Below the pieces are notes generated by a model. The model did not search any database. It was not told the DNA's origin and saw nothing but the letters and a program-made list of their open reading frames with translations. This document shows, piece after piece, positions 45,859 to 54,250 of a DNA stretch of 64,000 nt. Location of the stretch: NCBI RefSeq assembly GCF_020166515.1, contig NZ_JAINZT010000002.1:806001-870000 (forward strand). Direction: 5' to 3'. Source of the stretch: Robertkochia flava. Its GTDB lineage: Bacteria; Bacteroidota; Bacteroidia; Flavobacteriales; Flavobacteriaceae. Position 1 is the first letter of the stretch, and every line of letters begins with the position of its first letter. The position numbers were made by a program, and so were the translations under genes.

Positions 45859-46446
45859 ATGAAACCGCTTTTGAAAGTCATCAACCTGCATCACGATCCG
45901 GCGCAACTTATACGTAAGGCGACAGGAGGTAACCGAGAGGCTCAGAATGAGATCTACAGGCGTTATGCTCCTAAGATGCTCAGTGTTTGCCGAAGTTACG
46001 TAAGCGATCTTCAGTATGCTGAAGATGTCATGGTGACGGGATTTTTCAAAGTCTTTAAAAGCCTTTCCTCTTACCGTAACGAGGGTAGTTTTGAAGGGTG
46101 GATCCGAAGGATCATGGTAAGACAGTGTATAGATCATTTGCGAAAAAGCAGGCCGGAGCAATTTGTGGATCTTACCACATGCGAACCACTTCCACGGATG
46201 CAGGAACTGGAGGTTCCGGGGTATTTCGAAACAGAGCTCTTACAGATGCTGATCGATCAAATGCCGGAAGGGTATCGTACGGTTTTCCTGATGTATGCAG
46301 TAGAGGGTTATTCCCACCAGGAGATCGCAGAAGCCCTTGGTATTTCTGTAAGTACATCAAAGACACAGTTATTTAAGGCCCGGAAACAATTACAAGGTAA
46401 ACTGGCCGAATTAAAACCAGAAATATATGAGGTCGGAAGAATTTGA
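45859..46446 (+). CDS. ECF-type RNA polymerase sigma factor
   Basis: The 195-aa protein has sigma region 2 (NREAQNEIYRRYAPKML, YAEDVMVTGFFKVFKSL, EGSFEGWIRRIMVRQCIDHL) and region 4 (QMPEGYRTVFLMYAVEGYSHQEIAEALGISVSTSKTQL split over a helix-turn-helix near 130-175). It has no extra domains. Its last 20 bp overlap the next gene, which encodes a membrane protein that probably acts as its anti-sigma factor. No self-type promoter was recognised upstream. Confidence 0.92.
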   Translation: MKPLLKVINLHHDPAQLIRKATGGNREAQNEIYRRYAPKMLSVCRSYVSDLQYAEDVMVTGFFKVFKSLSSYRNEGSFEGWIRRIMVRQCIDHLRKSRPEQFVDLTTCEPLPRMQELEVPGYFETELLQMLIDQMPEGYRTVFLMYAVEGYSHQEIAEALGISVSTSKTQLFKARKQLQGKLAELKPEIYEVGRI

Positions 46447-47125
46447 TAATCGCGTAAAAAACCTATTGGAGCAACGGGAAATTACTCCGTCGCCATCGGC
46501 CTGGGAAAAGCTCGAAGGTAAGCTGGACAAGCCTGCTCAGCCTCCGTTGATTTCAGGGAGGTACCTGCGGTTTATTGCCGCGGCAACGGTAGCGGGATTT
46601 TTACTGCTTTCCGGTGCCATGCTGTTCCGTTCCACCCCTGTGCATAAGGTGGTGGTTGTTGAGAAAGCTCCGGCTGAGGAAACCCCGCAACCACATAAAA
46701 AATCCCTTCCGTTGGAAACCCCGCAGCGTAATCCTGTTGATCAGGGGGTTCGTATTGCCGATAACGCGGCGCCCGGATCTACCCTGGTTACAACCGAGGA
46801 GAACCCCGGGAGTCATACTCAAAACAGGATAGATGGAGTTACTGTAGTAAACACTCTGAAGTCTGATCAGAGGTTGCGGTGGATACCACCTGTAAGGAAG
46901 GCTGATCATGCCGGTGGGGTGACCGAGAAGGAGGTTGATGCACTTTTGGCTCAAGCCCGGGCTGATCTCAGGCAGGAAGACGCCCCCATGTCTGTTACCG
47001 TTAGTGCAGCTGCTCTGCTGGAGGATGTGGAAGAAGAGCTGGATCAGAATTTTAAGGACAGGGCGCTGGAAGCCTTAAAGAAAGGTCTTGTAAGATTACG
47101 CTCGGCTGTTGCCGATGGAAACTAA
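46427..47125 (+). CDS. Membrane protein, probable anti-sigma factor
   Basis: The 232-aa protein has about 47 cytoplasmic residues with a short N-terminal helix (EEFDNRVKNLLEQREI, then PSPSAWEKLEGKL), one membrane span near 48-67 and a charged periplasmic part. No family motif is recognised. The start overlaps the sigma gene, the topology fits the N-in anti-sigma pattern of Bacteroidetes, and a secreted protein follows after 31 bp. Anti-sigma function is inferred from this context only. Confidence 0.65.
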   Translation: MRSEEFDNRVKNLLEQREITPSPSAWEKLEGKLDKPAQPPLISGRYLRFIAAATVAGFLLLSGAMLFRSTPVHKVVVVEKAPAEETPQPHKKSLPLETPQRNPVDQGVRIADNAAPGSTLVTTEENPGSHTQNRIDGVTVVNTLKSDQRLRWIPPVRKADHAGGVTEKEVDALLAQARADLRQEDAPMSVTVSAAALLEDVEEELDQNFKDRALEALKKGLVRLRSAVADGN

Positions 47126-47156
47126 TAGTTCATTCATTAATCAATAACCCAAAATC

Positions 47157-48233
47157 ATGTTTAGAATTAAAGTGTTTACCGCAATTGCGGTCCTGTTGAG
47201 TATTGTTCAGCCCCTGGAAGCCCAGGAAGCTGAGGTGGAAATAACTCCGGCCATAAAGGCGCGACTCGAGCGTCTGGAAGAGGCCAGGGAGCGAATGATA
47301 GAAGAAGAGCGGTCTCTGCTTAAGGAAAAGGTGGCCGAAATCGATCAAATGGTTGAAGATGGCCAGCTGACTCCGGAAGAAGCCAAGGTAAAGAAGGAGG
47401 AGGCTGCCCGCAATACGGCCCGCAATATTGAGAACAGAACAGCTATCCTCGACAATAAGATTGCCCTGGTGAAACGGGGAGAATTCGTAGGGACCTCCGA
47501 TGGGTTTTTAAAGATAGATATCAGGGAAGAGGAAGACTGGCTGCAAATTGTGGGATTTGATGAGTGTTTTCCCTGCTCCGGACCAAAGCGATATGACAGA
47601 AGAACAACGAGTGATCTGGTACTGGCCGCAGGATTTAACAATGTGATCCCTGAAGGCGGCTCCCTTGATGATAGTCCTTATCGCATAGGGGGGAGTAAAT
47701 TCTTCGAGATAGGCTGGCAGTTTAAAACCCGGGTATTCCGGGAAAGTAACTGGTTAAGGTTGGTCTATGGACTTAACTTCCAATTCAACGGATTTAAACC
47801 CGAGGATGATAACTACTTTGTACGGGATGGCGACCTGACCGTCCTGGAGCCTTTTCCGGGGAATCTCGATAAGTCCAAACTGCGTATGGATAATATCGTA
47901 ATACCTGTCTATTTTGAAATGGGCCCTTCAAAGCGCATCGACAGAGATGATTATTTCCGGTACAGTACCCGAAGAAAGTTCAGGGTTGGTTTAGGAGGGT
48001 ATTTCGGACTGAATTACAGTACCCGGCAGAAATTGAAATACAAGATCGATGGGGATCGCTCCAAAGATAAACTCAAGAACAACTACAACACCAGTAACAC
48101 CATCTACGGATTAGCGGGGTACGTAGGATTTGGAGATCTTACCCTTTATACCCGCTATGAGCTCAATACCCTGTTCAAGGATCCGAATCCGGATCAGCAT
48201 AACATCGCTTTCGGACTGCGTCTGGAGCTTTAA
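47157..48233 (+). CDS. Outer-membrane-type protein with N-terminal coiled coil, function unknown
   Basis: The 358-aa protein has a signal peptide (to EAQ, about residue 22) and a highly charged helical region at about 28-100 with heptad-like Glu/Lys/Arg/Leu patterns. The rest is beta-rich with alternating aromatics (GWQFKTRVFRESNWLRLVYG, KFRVGLGGYFGLNYSTRQ) and ends in NIAFGLRLEL, typical of an outer-membrane barrel. It is the third gene of the sigma/anti-sigma cassette, so it may be the signal source or main target. No family name is recognised. Confidence 0.7.
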   Translation: MFRIKVFTAIAVLLSIVQPLEAQEAEVEITPAIKARLERLEEARERMIEEERSLLKEKVAEIDQMVEDGQLTPEEAKVKKEEAARNTARNIENRTAILDNKIALVKRGEFVGTSDGFLKIDIREEEDWLQIVGFDECFPCSGPKRYDRRTTSDLVLAAGFNNVIPEGGSLDDSPYRIGGSKFFEIGWQFKTRVFRESNWLRLVYGLNFQFNGFKPEDDNYFVRDGDLTVLEPFPGNLDKSKLRMDNIVIPVYFEMGPSKRIDRDDYFRYSTRRKFRVGLGGYFGLNYSTRQKLKYKIDGDRSKDKLKNNYNTSNTIYGLAGYVGFGDLTLYTRYELNTLFKDPNPDQHNIAFGLRLEL

Positions 48234-48253
48234 ACAAACTGCTTAGAATTGCT

Positions 48254-48261
48254 TATTTTTG
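48254..48261 (+). promoter_or_regulatory. -7 element of a dnaG promoter
   Basis: TATTTTTG directly precedes the GATTCCCGC hairpin. Transcription would start inside the hairpin. No clear -33 was found. Confidence 0.35.
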
Positions 48262-48290
48262 ATTCCCGCTTTTGGCGGGAATCCTTATTT
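48261..48290 (+). terminator. Hairpin with GATTCCCGC arms before dnaG
   Basis: GATTCCCGC/GCGGGAATC stem (5-nt loop) followed by CCTTATTTTT. It lies 27 bp after the outer-membrane gene and 20 bp before the dnaG TTG, and shares both arms with the hairpin before aroA. Confidence 0.6.
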
Positions 48291-48309
48291 TTAACCAAAG
48301 TCTTATCCA

Positions 48310-50268
48310 TTGATCGCAAAAGAAACCATAGATAAAGTATTTGACGCTGCCCGGGTGGAAGAGGTGATCGGCGATTTTGTTCAGCTGAAAAAATCAGGTT
48401 CCAATTTTAAGGGGCTGAGTCCGTTTACAGACGAACGTACCCCGAGCTTTATGGTTTCTCCGGTAAAACAGATCTGGAAGGATTTTAGTAGTGGGAAAGG
48501 GGGGAATGCTGTGGCATTCCTCATGGAACACGAGCATTTTTCCTATCCTGAGGCCATTAAATACCTGGCTAAGAAATACGGGATCGAGATTGAAGAAACT
48601 GAGCAGAACGATGAGCAGAAAGAAAAGGCCAGTGAAAGAGAAAGTATGTTCCTGGTCTCTGAATTTGCCCGGGAGTATTTTGAGGAAACCCTTTATCATA
48701 CTTCCTCGGGAAAAGCGATCGGCCTGAGCTATTTTAAAGAGCGTGGATTTAAGGATGAGATCATTAAAAAGTTTCATCTTGGTTACTGTCTTGACGAATG
48801 GGATGCCTTTACCAAGGCAGCTCTGGATAAAGGGTACCAGCTTGAGTTTCTTGAAAAAACCGGTCTTACCATTATAAAGGGAGAGCAGAAGAGGTTCGAC
48901 CGCTTTAAAGGCAGGGTCATGTTCCCAATCCATTCCATGAGCGGACGTGTTCTTGGTTTTGGAGGGAGAATCCTGAATAATGATAAAAAGGCTGCAAAGT
49001 ACCTGAATTCTCCGGAGAGTGATATCTACCATAAGAGTAAAGTGCTTTACGGATTGTACCAGGCCAAACAGGCAATTGCCAAACTGGATAATTGCTATCT
49101 GGTGGAAGGGTATACAGATGTGATCCAGTTCCATCAAAGCGGGATCACCAACGTGGTCGCCTCGAGTGGAACTGCCTTAACGTCCGAGCAGATCCGCCTG
49201 ATCAACAGACTTACCAGGAATATTACGGTGCTGTTCGATGGGGATGCAGCCGGATTAAGGGCCTCGATGCGGGGTATTGACCTTATCCTGGAGCAGGGTA
49301 TGAATGTAAAAGTGGTGACCTTCCCCCAGGGAGAAGATCCCGATAGCTTTGCTACAAAAAATTCCCCGGAAGAATTGCAATACTTCCTGGATACCAACGC
49401 CAAGGATTTTATTCAGTTCAAGGCTTCTGTCCTTGTAGATCAGGCACAGGGTGATCCGGTAAAAAAGGCGGATACGATCCGGGATATTGTTCATAGTATC
49501 AATAAGATCCCGGACAATATTCAGCGTACGGTTTACATACAGGAATGTGCCCGTATCATGGACATCTCAGAAGAGGTGCTTTTCAACAGCCTGGCACAAT
49601 TAGGGAAAAAGGAGATCGCAGAAGCCGGTAAGGCACAGAAGAAGAGTCAAAAGGCCTTTGAAGTGGTACGGTCGGAGCAACAGGTGGAAAAAGTCGATGC
49701 TCAGCAATTCCTGGAACGCAAGATCATAGAGCTGTTGTTACTCTACGGCCTGGAAGAAGGTGAATTTCAGGATATGGTACTTAAGGAGGATGATAAGGGA
49801 GAACTGGTCATGGAGCCGGAAGTTCATGGAGCCCGGGTTTTTGAAAAGATCTACCTGGATCTCCAGCAGGATGAAGTGGAGCTTTCGAACCCGGTTTTCA
49901 GACAGGTATATGTAAGACTGATTGAGGAAATGCACACCAATGAACATTTTACCGTTGACGGTTTCCTCAACCAGGTGGAAGCTGAGGTGGCCTCCGAACT
50001 GTCATCCATCCTGATGGATGACGAAAGATATGCCTTGCACAACTGGGATAAGAACAACATATTTGTGAAGGAGAAAAAGGCAGGGATGGCTCAGCTGGTC
50101 AGTGAAACGATACTTTCTTTAAGATGCCACCTGATCGATAAGCGGGTAGATCAATTGCAGGGAGAGATCCTTAAAATAGAAGATGGCAGCCATGAACTAC
50201 TGGAAGAGATCATGAACTACCATCATTTGAAAAGATTGTTGTCTAATAAATTAAACCGCGTACTTTAA
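48310..50268 (+). CDS. dnaG: DNA primase with zinc-ligand-free N-terminal domain
   Basis: The 652-aa primase makes RNA primers for replication. The start is TTG at 48310: an in-frame TAA lies upstream (48292-48294) and the family N-terminus begins here. The zinc-ribbon region reads FKGLSPFTDERTPSF then IWKDFSSGKGGN. Ser37, Thr40, Asp58 and Ser61 sit where primases have Cys, His, Cys, Cys, so zinc binding is lost. The TOPRIM core is intact (VEGYTDVIQFHQSG, LFDGDAAG). The C-terminal helicase-binding region is present. It overlaps the convergent regulator gene by 4 bp. Confidence 0.94.
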   Translation: MIAKETIDKVFDAARVEEVIGDFVQLKKSGSNFKGLSPFTDERTPSFMVSPVKQIWKDFSSGKGGNAVAFLMEHEHFSYPEAIKYLAKKYGIEIEETEQNDEQKEKASERESMFLVSEFAREYFEETLYHTSSGKAIGLSYFKERGFKDEIIKKFHLGYCLDEWDAFTKAALDKGYQLEFLEKTGLTIIKGEQKRFDRFKGRVMFPIHSMSGRVLGFGGRILNNDKKAAKYLNSPESDIYHKSKVLYGLYQAKQAIAKLDNCYLVEGYTDVIQFHQSGITNVVASSGTALTSEQIRLINRLTRNITVLFDGDAAGLRASMRGIDLILEQGMNVKVVTFPQGEDPDSFATKNSPEELQYFLDTNAKDFIQFKASVLVDQAQGDPVKKADTIRDIVHSINKIPDNIQRTVYIQECARIMDISEEVLFNSLAQLGKKEIAEAGKAQKKSQKAFEVVRSEQQVEKVDAQQFLERKIIELLLLYGLEEGEFQDMVLKEDDKGELVMEPEVHGARVFEKIYLDLQQDEVELSNPVFRQVYVRLIEEMHTNEHFTVDGFLNQVEAEVASELSSILMDDERYALHNWDKNNIFVKEKKAGMAQLVSETILSLRCHLIDKRVDQLQGEILKIEDGSHELLEEIMNYHHLKRLLSNKLNRVL

Positions 50269-50894
50269 TACAGTTCGAGGGCTTTGGCCTGCTGCAGCAT
50301 GTCTACCATGTTATCTACATTGAGCTTTCGCATTAAACGTGCCTTATAGGTACTCACTGTTTTTTCATTTAGCCCGAGCTCTTCCGCCACGTGTTTATTC
50401 CGTTTTCCTGAAGCCAGAAGTTTGAGTACTTCCACCTCCCGGGTAGAGAGTTTTCTGAAAAATCTTCTCGGTTTATTTGTGCTCTCATCAAAAGCCAGTC
50501 GCTGGGCGAGTTCGTTGGTGATGAACATACCCCCTTCCGCCACTTTCTTAATGGCATTTTTGAGGGTGTCCATCGTTGCGGTTTTAGAAACATATCCTGA
50601 AGCACCAGCCCTTAGGGTGGACAGTGCGTATACATCTTCTGCCTGGGCACTGAAAATCAACACCTTTACATCGCTGTAATCTTTCTTCATTTTCCTGAGT
50701 GCGGTGATTCCGTTTACTTCAGGAATATCCATCTCCAGTAAAACCAGGTCCGGTTTTTCCTTGGAAAGGGCATCAAACAATTCTGAGGTTGTGCTGACAC
50801 TTGCGATAACATTAAAGTCATCGGAGCTACCCAAGGCAGCATTCAACCCTTCTCTTACAACGGGGTGATTATCGGCCACTAATACTTTGATCAT
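50265..50894 (-). CDS. NarL/FixJ-type response regulator with Glu at the phospho-acceptor site
   Basis: The 209-aa protein has a receiver domain (1-120) and a LuxR-type HTH (about 148-205, LSTREVEVLKLLASGKRNK, EKTVSTYKARLMRKL). In the receiver the acidic residue at the phosphorylation position is Glu54 (LVLLEMDIP) instead of Asp, four residues before the conserved Pro. Asp8 and the conserved Lys104 remain. Glu often mimics phosphoaspartate, so the protein may be constitutively active or regulated without a kinase. No histidine kinase is nearby. Confidence 0.9.
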   Translation of the reverse strand: MIKVLVADNHPVVREGLNAALGSSDDFNVIASVSTTSELFDALSKEKPDLVLLEMDIPEVNGITALRKMKKDYSDVKVLIFSAQAEDVYALSTLRAGASGYVSKTATMDTLKNAIKKVAEGGMFITNELAQRLAFDESTNKPRRFFRKLSTREVEVLKLLASGKRNKHVAEELGLNEKTVSTYKARLMRKLNVDNMVDMLQQAKALELY

Positions 50895-51044
50895 AATGCA
50901 GTTTTTTTAATTATAAAGACAGCCAAAGCATTGCCAGCTCAATTCTAAGATCTTGGAAGGAAAATTGGGGATGAAACTTATGTAAAAATAACTAAAAAAA
51001 ATACTTCTGCAAAATAGTTGAAAAAACTTTCTTTTATTTTGTAA

Positions 51045-51833
51045 TTATTTCAGGCTCAGAGGGATGTTACACACCGGAATTGGAACCATTTTATGTTTAT
51101 TTGCTCGATTTAAACGGGTGTAAATCTCAAAAACTTCCTTCTTACGGCCTTGAAAATCCCCGGGAGTTTTTCCGAGGGCGTCCTGTTCCATAGCCCATTC
51201 CAGTTCCGGGTATGAGGCCCCGATCTGGTCTTCGTCGGTACGATCGTCTCCCCAGAGTCCGTCGGTGGGAGCGGCCTCCATGATCGCTTTATTGATACCC
51301 ATATATTCCCCCAGGGCATACACCTCGGTTTTAACAAGGTCTGCGATAGGACTGAGATCTACTCCGCCATCCCCGTATTTGGTGAAAAATCCGACCCCAA
51401 AATCCTCAACCTTGTTCCCTGTTCCGGCCACCAGGAGTTTCTCCAGGGCGGCAAAATAATATAGGGAGGTCATTCTGAGCCTGGCACGGGTATTGGCGAG
51501 AGACATAAAGCGCTCTTCCTCGTTGGCTACCGGGGGTAAGGCAGCGATAAGGGCATCGAATACCGGGGTGAGGTTGACCTGGGTCATCCGTACATTAGGA
51601 TAGTTTTCTCTGAGCCACTCAATATGGTTCAGCGCCCGGCTTACCTGGGTAGGTGCCTGGTGAATAGGCATTTCAAGGCAAAGCACATCCAGTCCGGTTT
51701 CGGCACATAGAGTAGAGGTTACGGCAGAGTCTATTCCCCCGGAAACTCCGATAACAAATCCATTCATACCCGATTGGGTGGCGTAATCCTTTAACCATTG
51801 TACGATATGGTCTTTTACTGCTGCAGTATTCAT
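51045..51833 (-). CDS. nadE: NAD+ synthase (ammonia-dependent type)
   Basis: The 262-aa enzyme amidates deamido-NAD+ using ATP. It has the P-loop GVSGGIDSAVTSTLCAE, NTRARLRMTSLYYFA, GTGNKVEDFGVGFFTKYGDGG and DELW-like DGLWGDDRTDEDQIG. There is no glutaminase domain, so ammonia is presumably used directly. It is transcribed away from gldB and toward the response regulator gene, with 150 bp between. Confidence 0.95.
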   Translation of the reverse strand: MNTAAVKDHIVQWLKDYATQSGMNGFVIGVSGGIDSAVTSTLCAETGLDVLCLEMPIHQAPTQVSRALNHIEWLRENYPNVRMTQVNLTPVFDALIAALPPVANEEERFMSLANTRARLRMTSLYYFAALEKLLVAGTGNKVEDFGVGFFTKYGDGGVDLSPIADLVKTEVYALGEYMGINKAIMEAAPTDGLWGDDRTDEDQIGASYPELEWAMEQDALGKTPGDFQGRKKEVFEIYTRLNRANKHKMVPIPVCNIPLSLK

Positions 51834-51972
51834 ATGATCTTTTAAATTTTAAGGCTCCCGAAAACGGGTAACAAGATTTCCTTTTATATTTTTGGTTTCG
51901 AATAATCTTACACAAAAATAAATCATTCTCTTGTCTTTATACAGGCGGGAGCGTCAGAGAACTAAAAAAGGT

Positions 51973-52929
51973 ATGAAGAAGATACTGCTATTGTGTTTTG
52001 TTTTAAGTCTGTTATCGTGTTCCAATGCCGATAAGCGGGAAAAGGAAATAGCCGCCCTGGAGGTAGACCTTCGGGTAAAGCGTTTCGATCTTGCTTTTGC
52101 TTCGGCCGATCGAAAGGACCTGCCGGTATTAAAGGCGAAATTCCCTTACCTCTTTCCGGCGCAATTTGCTGACAGTGTCTGGTACCATCGAATGGAAGAC
52201 AGTTTGCAGCAGGAACTCTTTGCGGAAGTAAGGGGGAAATTCTCCGGGTTTGATTCACAGACCAAATCCCTGGCAGATCTTTTCAGGCACCTGAAATATT
52301 ATTTCCCCGGGGTAAGCACGCCACAGGTCATTACAGTGACCTCGGACGTCGATTACAGAAACAGGGTTATCTATGCCGATTCCCTGCTTCTTATCGGACT
52401 GGATAATTACCTGGGGGAAGATCACAGATTCTATGAGGGCATTCAGCAATACATTAAAAAGGATTTCGTTCCGGAACGTATCGTTGTTGATGCCTCTGAA
52501 GAGGTGTCAAGGCGATTGGTGCCCATGCCTCGTAATCGCACCTTTATCGCTAAGATGTTGTACTATGGTAAACTCCGGTATATAATGCATCAGCTCTTGC
52601 CTGAGCAGCCCGAAGAGGCTATAATGGCCTATACCGAAGCTGAATATGCATGGGTCCGGGCTAACGAGAGCGAGATCTGGAGGTACTTTGTAGATCGGGA
52701 CCTGCTGTTCTCCACAGACGCTAAACTGGAGCAGCGATTCCTGGCCCCGGCACCCTTTTCCAAGTTCTACCTTGAACTGGATAACGAATCCCCGGGCAGG
52801 GTAGGGCAGTATATCGGGTGGCGCATCATTGAGGCGTATATGGAAAATAATGAAGTATCTTTGCAGCAAATGCTGGAAAAACCAGCGGAAGAGATATTTA
52901 ATGATTCCCGATTTAAACCTTTGAAATAA
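51973..52929 (+). CDS. gldB: Gliding-motility lipoprotein GldB
   Basis: The protein is 318 aa from the ATG at 51973, chosen because the lipoprotein signal begins there (MKKILLLCFVLSLLSC, Cys16). The body matches GldB, including RFDLAFASADRKDLPVLKAKFP, DNYLGEDHRFYEGIQQY and GRVGQYIGWRIIEAYMENN. GldB is a conserved envelope lipoprotein required for gliding in Flavobacterium. Its stop shares a base with the gldC start, so the two are translationally coupled. Confidence 0.92.
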   Translation: MKKILLLCFVLSLLSCSNADKREKEIAALEVDLRVKRFDLAFASADRKDLPVLKAKFPYLFPAQFADSVWYHRMEDSLQQELFAEVRGKFSGFDSQTKSLADLFRHLKYYFPGVSTPQVITVTSDVDYRNRVIYADSLLLIGLDNYLGEDHRFYEGIQQYIKKDFVPERIVVDASEEVSRRLVPMPRNRTFIAKMLYYGKLRYIMHQLLPEQPEEAIMAYTEAEYAWVRANESEIWRYFVDRDLLFSTDAKLEQRFLAPAPFSKFYLELDNESPGRVGQYIGWRIIEAYMENNEVSLQQMLEKPAEEIFNDSRFKPLK

Positions 52930-53264
52930 TGGCTGTAAAACATAGTTCGGATATTAGTATTACCGTAGGACTCGATGAAAATAAGGTGCCTGAAAAACTG
53001 CAGTGGAGCGCAGAAGATGGCGGTGTGAACAAGGCAGAGGCCAAAGCGATGCTGCTTTCGATCTGGGACAGTGCGCAGCAGGAGACGCTTAAGATCGACC
53101 TGTGGACCAAAGATATGCCCGTTGATGAAATGAAAACGTTTTTCCACCAGACCCTCGTATCCATGGCAAATACCTTCGAAAGGGCTACCCAGGATGAAAA
53201 GATGTCGGCTACCATGAGGGATTTCTGTGATTATTTTGCAGAGAAACTGGAGCTGAAGGAGTAA
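52929..53264 (+). CDS. gldC: Gliding-motility protein GldC
   Basis: The 111-aa acidic cytoplasmic protein matches GldC: ISITVGLDENKVPEKLQWSA, KAMLLSIWDSAQQETLKIDL, MTRDFCDYFA-type ending. It follows gldB with a one-base stop/start overlap and is followed the same way by a small unknown gene. In Flavobacterium gldC helps but is not strictly needed for gliding; its biochemistry is unknown. Confidence 0.92.
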   Translation: MAVKHSSDISITVGLDENKVPEKLQWSAEDGGVNKAEAKAMLLSIWDSAQQETLKIDLWTKDMPVDEMKTFFHQTLVSMANTFERATQDEKMSATMRDFCDYFAEKLELKE

Positions 53265-53641
53265 TGGAAAAACCCCGGGTTTGTTTTGTTTATAACGCCC
53301 AAAATGGATGGTTCCGGGGCGTGTCTGACACCCTTCATAAACTGTGGTCCCCTCAAACCTACTCCTGTGATCTTTGCAGGATTACCCATGGGCTCACCGG
53401 AATGCGGAAAGAGATAAGGTCGTTTTCAGAACAGGCAGCCATCCGGGTGCAATTTTATCACCTTAATGAACTGACTCCGGAGATGGAAGTTTTCGTAAGG
53501 CAAGCAGGAGGAGCTCCGGTGGTGATGTTGTATGAGAAGCGTATCTGGAAACCGGTTTTTACGACTGGAGACCTGAAGAAGATGTCAGGGCCAACGGAGT
53601 TCATTACCAGTCTCCGGCAGGAGCTTAATTCCTTGACCTAG
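53264..53641 (+). CDS. Conserved small protein of unknown function after gldC
   Basis: The 125-aa soluble protein has no signal or membrane span. Recognisable blocks are VCFVYNAQNGWFRGVSDTLH near the start, the Cys-containing SCDLCRITHGLTGMR, and a C-terminal APVVMLYEKRIW. The C-x2-C motif could bind metal or be redox-active. It shares one base with the gldC stop and so belongs to the gldBC message, but a role in gliding is only inferred. Its 3' end overlaps engB by 4 bp. Confidence 0.75.
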   Translation: MEKPRVCFVYNAQNGWFRGVSDTLHKLWSPQTYSCDLCRITHGLTGMRKEIRSFSEQAAIRVQFYHLNELTPEMEVFVRQAGGAPVVMLYEKRIWKPVFTTGDLKKMSGPTEFITSLRQELNSLT

Positions 53642-54246
53642 CGCCCCTTGATCTCCTGGTTTATAGCGTCGATATACCCGAGTAATTCTTCCCGGCCCAT
53701 TCCGGAAGTCGAAGAGGTGATAAAGTGGTTTGGAGCTTCTTCCCAGGCCCCGTGTTCCAGTGCTTTCAGGTAAGCTTCTGCATTTCTCTCAAGAGCTTTG
53801 GGCTTAAGCTTGTCGGCCTTGGTAAAAACGATGGAGAAGGGGATCTGGTGCTCTCCCAGCCACTGCATGAACTCCAGGTCGATCTTCTGGGGCTCATGAC
53901 GCACATCTATGAGGACAAAGGCGGAAACGAGCTGTTGCCTTTTAGCAAAATAATCGGTGATAAACTTCTGGAAGGTCTTTTTGAGGCTCTTGGAGACTTT
54001 GGCATAGCCATACCCCGGCAGATCCACTAAGAACCAATTGTCATTGATTATGAAATGGTTGATCAGTTGTGTTTTTCCCGGTTTTCCGGAAGTCTTCGCC
54101 AGGTGCTTTCTTTCAGTAAGCATATTGATCAGAGACGATTTTCCTACATTGGAACGCCCTATAAATGCATATTCAGGAATGGGGTCCTTCGGACATTTCC
54201 CGACATCGGTATTGCTTACTACAAAGGAAGCTGATTTGATCTTCAT
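53638..54246 (-). CDS. engB: Ribosome biogenesis GTP-binding protein EngB/YsxC
   Basis: The 202-aa GTPase has G1 GRSNVGKSSL, G3 DLPGYG, G4 TKAD and G5-like ITSSTSGMG. It assists 50S subunit assembly. The gene lies 4 bp after the alpha/beta hydrolase gene on the minus strand, so they form a unit; its 3' end overlaps the convergent small gene. Confidence 0.95.
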   Translation of the reverse strand: MKIKSASFVVSNTDVGKCPKDPIPEYAFIGRSNVGKSSLINMLTERKHLAKTSGKPGKTQLINHFIINDNWFLVDLPGYGYAKVSKSLKKTFQKFITDYFAKRQQLVSAFVLIDVRHEPQKIDLEFMQWLGEHQIPFSIVFTKADKLKPKALERNAEAYLKALEHGAWEEAPNHFITSSTSGMGREELLGYIDAINQEIKGR

Positions 54247-54250
54247 GATC

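Noticed and set aside
40523-48283. GATTCCCGC inverted repeats as CRISPR repeats
   Set aside because: Only two copies, 7.7 kb apart, each a single hairpin without spacers or cas genes.
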